A stretch of 64,000 nucleotides of DNA from Zeugodacus cucurbitae (taxonomy: Eukaryota > Arthropoda > Insecta > Diptera > Tephritidae): assembly GCF_028554725.1 (NCBI RefSeq), contig NC_071668.1, positions 19,261,501 through 19,325,500 of the forward strand, given 5' to 3'. Of this stretch, positions 58,523 to 64,000 are shown piece by piece (within the stretch, counting starts at the first letter, position 1; each line of letters starts with the position of its first letter). The notes under the pieces were generated by a model that saw nothing but the letters and a program-made list of their open reading frames with translations, had not been told where the DNA came from and searched no databases. The position numbers were made by a program, and so were the translations under genes.

Positions 58523-59180
58523 ACAAGTAAGGGAAGATTAAGTTCGGGTGCAGTCGAACATTTTATACTCTCGCAATTTATTGATATAATTTTATTAAGT
58601 TAACACACCCATATATTCGGCACAAAGTACACTAGAATATCGAAAATCATCATGAATAGTAATTTCACCACCAAGGTACAATATATCAAAGACTTAATTT
58701 TGCTAAGATATATCACATATTAACCGATATATGCGATATAAAGTCCATTAGTTTGATAATCCGAATATACGGTATATGTAAGCTAGGGGAAATTATGAAC
58801 CGATTTTAACAATTTTTGGTACAGAGACACATTAGTTGAAGAAAAAGATTCCCCCTGAATTCAATTAAAATATCTGGGAGATTTACCGATATTTTCGCTG
58901 AAAAATTACCCTTAGGCACTGAGCTCTTCATGTTCGATATCCGGGGCATTGAAAAGTTATATTCCGATTTCGACAATTTTTTCACAAGTGAAGCCACAGC
59001 TCATACACAGTATTTCAGTAAAGTTTTCTTTCGCTATCTTCATTGGTTCCTTATGTATATATTATAAAGTGAAGAATTTTAAATTGAGTTATATGGGAAG
59101 TAGGCGTGGTTGTGAACCGATTTCGCCCATTTTTCATCCGTGTTATCAGAAACCCTGTGAATTATGTTTTAACATTTTTT
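58523..59180 (+). mobile_element. Dispersed fly repeat with terminal hairpin (family unnamed)
   Basis: Begins ACAAGTAAGGGAAG, then GTTCGGGTGCAGTCGAAC (58542-58559), an inverted repeat GTTCG...CGAAC, then ATTTTATACTCTCGC. It continues with GGCACAAAGTACACTAGAATA and other non-coding sequence to a 3' part with TAGGCGTGGT and CCGATTTCGCCCATTTTTC. I recall closely similar AAGTTCGGGTG...CCGAAC...TTTATACTC sequence as an abundant interspersed repeat in tephritid and other higher-fly genomes, but cannot name its class. It has no coding capacity here. Confidence 0.6.
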
Positions 59181-60500
59181 TCCCATTTTAGATTTATTTA
59201 TTTCGATAATCTTTCCCAATTGTATTTTAAATATTTATTTTATTTCTAACTTCACGATTGATTGCAAATTATATCACATTTAAATAAATTATTTTATAAT
59301 TGCATAAATTAATTTACTCAATTATTTAATCGAACTTTGATATTTTTATTTACTACAATAATTTTTCAATTTTTTTTTTCCGTTTCACATATTCCTCTCC
59401 CGACATACATATAATACAATTTCCATTATCATTTAAAACCAAAATTAAATGAACATTCTCTGAATTGAAAATATGCTTTCATTCATTAAATTTCATTCGC
59501 CTCAAATTGTTCAAATGCAAAAATTATTAACACAAAAATTAGTAGAACAAATTGTTATTACCGCACTGCACGCAGCCAACAACAAGAGAAATGTGCTTGA
59601 TATTAAAAAAATTAAAATTAAAAAAAAAACAACGGGAAAAAGTATTTTAATTCAAATTTATGTTAATAATGCGCTGCAAACAAACGCGCTGTCGCTGCGG
59701 CAATAAAAGAATTTCCCATTTAAATTGATTGATTGTCATTATGAGCATGTGCTTTCATAGTTGTTGTAGTTATGTGGGCAGATGGCAGAGTAGTTACTTT
59801 TGTTGTTGTATTTTCAAAAAATTAATTGCTCACCACAGCGTCCGCGCTTAATTGAGTTTTGAGACACAACAACGCTGTGTGGATTAGTGGATCAAATGTG
59901 AATTTTACGAGTTGCTTTTATACATTTTCACTGCGTTTAAAATTTTAATTTCATCGCATATTTGTGTGAAATGTTAAATCGTGGGGATTAATGCAATGTA
60001 ATGAAAATGGTTGTAAAAATGCCATAAACAATACTTAATGATTATTTTTTGGTTATTTTGTAAGGGGAATTTATGGTGTAAATACAAGAAAAAGAAGGAA
60101 ATGCAATTTGTAAACACATTTAGATTCAAAAGCGGTCTAAACTTTGTGAAAGATGTAATAGTGGAGCAAAAAATTTGAACTTTGCGGAAATATATTTGTA
60201 AGAAAATTAAAAAAAAATAAAAATTAACTTCGAGTTATAAAGAAAAGTATTCATAAAAATACCTGTACCGCCCTTTTCAGCAAGATTATAAAGAGCAAGG
60301 CTCCCAGAGTGAAGTATATTTAAGACTTACCTGAAAAAGAAGAAGAAAAAATTTAAATGTTAGAAATTGTCATATGTGTATTTTTTAAATAAAATTAAGT
60401 TGTAAAAATAAATCTAAATACATATTTAGAATTATTAAAATTTTTCCTAAAAATATTTATTATTGCTTTCTTTATCTATATCCATAATCATATATAAATC
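59181..60500. other. Non-coding stretch, no supported gene
   Basis: AT-rich. A 77-codon frame at 59473-59706 is lysine/isoleucine-rich and follows A-rich DNA. It is not accepted. Confidence 0.5.
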
Positions 60501-60514
60501 TTAATTGAGTTATT

Positions 60515-60960
60515 TAAAGATTTTCACCATGGTGTGGTGAGAAATATATTTTTGTATTTTACTGTTTTATACATTTATTTTTGTTTTTATTGTAGTTTCC
60601 AACTCATATAAAAGTGTTTAAGATTTTCATCACAGTGTGGTGAATTTCTTTTTTATTCACTATAAGCAAAAAATAATAAAAGTATAATAATAATCTAACT
60701 CTTTCATATATTTAATTGAATCTACAATAGATAATTCTAACGAATTCTACTTGTTGTTGAGGTGATTTAAGTTTTTCTAAAAGTAGATATTAACGTCTCA
60801 GTTTTTTAATGATATTTATGAGTTGTGTGACAACGAAAGCAGCGGACTCGAAAAAAGTAATGAGGAAATCCAAAGATATCCATTTTATATAATATATTCA
60901 TTTTTTCATAAAAATTTACAATAAAATTATAAGCAACACCTCTTTCTCAACAGCATCTAC
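60515..60960 (+). repeat. Dyad array TTCACCAC-GGT-GTGGTGAA, copy A
   Basis: Dyads at 60523-60541 (TTCACCATGGTGTGGTGAG) and 60626-60644 (TTCATCACAGTGTGGTGAA) are 103 bases apart, preceded by AGATTTTCA. A degenerate third form ends GAGGTGATTTAAG near 60760, followed by TTTCTAAAAGTAGATATTAACG.TCTCA. The same order is found at 62.43 kb, showing a segmental duplication. Confidence 0.85.
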
Positions 60961-62425
60961 TAATTCTATGATTAAATAGCAGAAAATATCATTTTAGGTT
61001 GATAGCCAAATACGTATGGAAAAAATTGCCTGTCAACGCCATTTGAGAAGCTTATCCCTAACGAAAGCAGACATGTGTGGTAGAGTAGCATACTTTATCT
61101 GAAATAAATTCGGCATAAGCCAGGCGAAAGGTTTCAGATTATAGAAAAAAAAACGTGCCCGTCACAATTTCAAACCAATTTAACCACGCCTCGAGCTGTG
61201 AGCTTATTACATTTGTAACACACAAGAGAAAAAAATTGGAAAAAAATATCTTAATGTTATTTATACTAATTGCCAGCCACGATCGAGATATGTACTTATA
61301 CACCATAAACGAGTGTGTATTTTTTTTTTCTATGTGTACTTTATGAATTACAATACATTTTCGTTATCTAAATAACCAAAACACCGAACAAAACGGGAGC
61401 AGAACATGAAAAAGTTAAAAGGTTCTTACAACCAAGAGCAGCAACAGCAGCGGCAGCAGCAGATGAATAAAGCAACTTCATCATTAGCATGTTGCGGAGA
61501 AGCTGAGGCTGCGGCGGCGACCGCCAATGCGTTGAACGAACCACAAAAACCACATTAGAGCGAGTTATGGCGTAAACAACAACAAAAACCAAACAACAAC
61601 AACATTGTTATATACATACATACATATGGATGTGGGTATGTAAATATGCTGGTAAATGGAATTCAACGCAAATCAAGCGTAGCGCAGTAGCAACACCAAT
61701 CAAAGCCTCAGACAGACGCAAGGAAAATTTGTCTGTAGCGAAAGAATAAATTACAGCATAAAGAAAAAATAAAGAAAATGTGCTTGAAAAGTTGTTAATA
61801 GAATAATATACTGGGTTGGTGTGGCCGGGAGTTGACTGGCTAGCTGGATAGGCGTTGAAGAAAACAGCAAATAGCACAACACCAAAGTACACGTTTTTGT
61901 GGCCACAAATGGTATACACACATGTGTATATAAGCCAGCAACAACAACAACAAAAATAATAATACAAAAACTTGTGTTGAGTTAAGCTTTGCGTTAAACT
62001 AAGGCTACATAGCAGCTGGCTGGCAACGGTGTCCAATGACCAGTGGTGCTCAACGCATACACGTACATATATACCCATACTTTCGACTACTGGAATTCAC
62101 AGCCAGCGCCAAAGTTAATGTATCTTTAAGATACATAGCGCAAAGATGGTACGACTGTGTGTGTGTGGCTGTGTGTGCGGGTTAGTTATGCTGGTTTGCC
62201 AGCGGGTTTACTTAGCATGAAAACCAATCAGGCTATTGACCACAATATTTGACATGCTACGCATACAAATTTTACGTCGTCAACAAACACAAATAAAAGT
62301 ACCGAGTATATTGGTGAATGGTGAATGGCAAAGATATGTTGTAGGTACAGTGCTGGTCATAATAATAATAATTCATGATTTTTTTAATACTGAATTATGA
62401 AAAGTATGCGAAAACTTTCTGTTGT
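60961..62425. other. Non-coding stretch with CAG/CAA island
   Basis: Unique DNA with CAGCAGCGGCAGCAGCAG near 61440 and CAACAA runs. The longest ORF of the window (minus strand 61608-62078, 156 codons, ATG start) passes through CAACAA and TACATACATA tracts in this stretch. It reads as C-rich and H/Y-rich strings there, so I do not call it. Confidence 0.45.
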
Positions 62426-62434
62426 GAAAATGTT

Positions 62435-62900
62435 AACTTTTGAAATTTCACCCCGGTGTGGTGAATTTCTTTTTAAAGAAATTTTTATACCGATTGAATG
62501 AAAAATTATAAATAAAACTTTTTTTGTAGAAATTTTACATTTCAGATTTTCACCACGGTGTGGTGAATTTTTTTTATTCACCAAATTGAAAAATTTTAAA
62601 TATTTAACGAAATATTTTACATTTTCTATCTAATTTAGCAAAATTTCACCTTATGCTGAGGTGATTAAAGCCTTTCTAATACACATATTAACAATCTCAA
62701 TGCTTCTGATTGGTGTGTTTTATGATATTGAATTGCTGGGGCAGGTTGCACTTCAGGATTACTATATAAAATCAATATAGGCTGGAAAAAGTTGTGAAGA
62801 AACATGATATCATAGATATCTTAAGCTGAAGAATATCCTTAACATAAATTTAAGCTAAGATTTTGTAAATAGCTTTGTTTATTGCTTGTAATTTTCTATA
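62435..62900 (+). repeat. Dyad array TTCACCAC-GGT-GTGGTGAA, copy B
   Basis: Dyads at 62447-62465 (TTCACCCCGGTGTGGTGAA) and 62549-62567 (perfect TTCACCACGGTGTGGTGAA) are 102 bases apart. A third, decayed form TTCACC...GAGGTGA starts at 62645 and is followed by TTTCTAATACACATATTAACAATCTCA, matching copy A 1.9 kb to the left. Confidence 0.9.
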
Positions 62901-63697
62901 ATAAGAGTATGAACTCAAACGCAAAACTTCCTCTTTAAATATCAGTTAGGACAGCCTTTGTTGAGCAGTTTCGTTGAAGCATTCCTCTTTCTCTACCCAT
63001 AACTGTATATGCACAGAATTCAGTTAACGAAAATCAGTTGGTATTTATTTGTGAGCGCATTCCAAGTCAATGCTTTGGGCGTGTTGTTAGCCACAGCAGT
63101 TGGCAGTATCTAATTTCTGCAGCAAAGACAACGCCAAAGGCGGTAAATTTTGCCACTGACTAGTTGGGCGCAACCGGGTTGTTTCGTACACTTTTTACAT
63201 ATATATTTTAACAAAACTTTTTTCCATAAATCAACTAAAGACGGCAGATGTAGGCTTTCGGAGGCCTACTTTTGCTGCAATCAACAGCAACTGCAAATGC
63301 CGTTATTTTTGATTTATTTTTTTTTATTTATTTTTTTTGTTGAAAAACAAAACTTTTGCATTCCTCTTCGCTGACTTGCTGGCAAGCGTGCACTTTTCGC
63401 CTTTCAACTGGTCAACAGCTAAGAAAAACATAACCTTAGAAAACTCAATCAGCACAAGCGAGAATTTGACTTTTTCAAATCCTTTTTGGGTTTCGCTATA
63501 TTCAACACATTTTTGTTGGTGTTTTTGGTTTTTTTTTTTTGTTTTTTGGCAGCGCCTATATCATAATAATTCAAAGCACAGGCAGACAGTAGCAGCAAAG
63601 AAGAAAGTGCAAAGAGCAGACTTGAAGACAAGTGAAGCCAAGCAAGTAAAGTAAAGTAACAATTTCCTAGCAGCCAAAAGTCCACTAACTACCGAAA
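62901..63697. other. Non-coding stretch, no demonstrated gene
   Basis: GC-richer from about 63060. A 105-codon plus-strand frame at 63337-63654 passes through a T-rich tract and is not accepted. Confidence 0.45.
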
Positions 63698-63771
63698 ATG
63701 TCTACTAAATAGCAGCGAAAATGGCGCTGAACAACAACGACACCAACAGCAGTCAACGAGCAGCAGCATAA
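63698..63771 (+). CDS. Two tiny ORFs with strong start contexts, possible 5' UTR
   Basis: CGAAAATG occurs twice in a row. The first opens MSTK and stops at 63710-63712. The second, at 63721, opens MALNNNDTNSSQRAAA and stops at 63769-63771. CGAAAATG(G) is close to the best fly initiation context. Together with the CAA/CAG-rich, GC-moderate surroundings, this looks like an mRNA leader with upstream ORFs whose main gene may start beyond the right edge. No promoter or splice site is proved. Confidence 0.25.
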
Positions 63772-64000
63772 TCACGCCAGCTTTTGGGCGCAATGCTGGC
63801 TAAACAGTTGCGGCTCGGCGAGATGTGGCAGTCGCGGCAATGTTGATAGACGATTTGAAATTCTCTCACGTGTTTGTTGTGGTGCTTCCACATAGCGTTT
63901 TTCTGGTTCTCTAATGTTGTTGGCGCGATTTTCTAGAGCTTGTTACAATTGTGCCTAGTAAGGTGCGGTGTACAACGTTGTCAAAATACAGTATGTACGA
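63772..64000. other. Right-hand edge, GC-richer unique DNA
   Basis: CpG-containing sequence (GTTGCGGCTCGGCGAGATG, CAGTCGCGGCAATG) with nothing identifiable. It may continue the possible leader to the left. Confidence 0.3.

Noticed and set aside
61608..62078. Longest ORF of the window (156 codons, minus strand, ATG)
   Set aside because: It runs through CAA and TACATA microsatellites, giving a cysteine string and an H/Y tail. No domain, and codon composition is not coding-like.

Overview
This window is AT-rich, repeat-laden nuclear DNA of a higher fly. The pointers are CAA/CAG triplet runs, GTAT and CA microsatellites, a decayed mariner transposase, and a dispersed hairpin-headed repeat of a kind I recall from tephritid and related fly genomes. 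A tephritid-like fly is my best guess; genus cannot be set from sequence alone. There is no prokaryotic gene organisation, and no complete multi-exon gene can be demonstrated. The window reads as intergenic or long-intron DNA.

Protein-coding signal is sparse. The strongest candidate is a small ORF at 2158-2403 (81 codons, ATG start, fly-like codon use, two putative membrane segments). It lies in a GC-richer island and is followed 93 bases later by a good splice-donor sequence. Weaker small-ORF or exon candidates are at 9247-9300, 30314-30415, 32618-32875, 35040-35162, 46663-46854, 51161-51307 and 63698-63771. A mariner (DD34D) pseudogene fills about 3270-3822.

The striking content is a series of degenerate tandem arrays, unrelated in sequence, in which most of the repeat unit has decayed while a short, often dyad-symmetric word is kept. 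These words are: AGCTTT (5.05-6.48 and 43.6-44.5 kb); GTTGCCTAnnTTTAGGC (10.6-11.1 and 16.0-16.5 kb, plus singles); GAACAAGTGGAACACT (25.0-26.5 kb); GCAACATGTTGC (37.6-38.5 kb, seven perfect copies); GTTGCCACCTGTTT (39.7-39.9 kb); CGATA/TATCG (50.2-50.5 kb); GTTACGTAAC (56.4-56.65 kb, spaced exactly 115 bases); and TTCACCACGGTGTGGTGAA (a 102-103-base pair at 60.5 kb and again at 62.4 kb). Further ordinary degenerate tandem repeats lie at 0.9, 5.0, 18.8, 20.3, 22.1, 29.6, 33.5 and 52.1-53.2 kb.

A TTAA-flanked MITE family, piggyBac-like in its target site, has three copies (25.0, 41.56 and 46.3 kb). One copy sits inside the GAACAAGTG array and explains that array's anomalous gap. Strand-biased A-rich or T-rich blocks, including (AAAAT)n at 8.1, 12.95 and 58.25 kb and a T-rich block at 51.7-53.3 kb, punctuate the window.

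Between the arrays are moderately GC-rich islands with CAA/CAG runs (for example 23.1-24.6, 27.1-27.9, 34.3-35.3, 48.9-49.7 and 61.4-62.3 kb). They have the look of fly regulatory or untranslated DNA, but no gene in them can be proved here.
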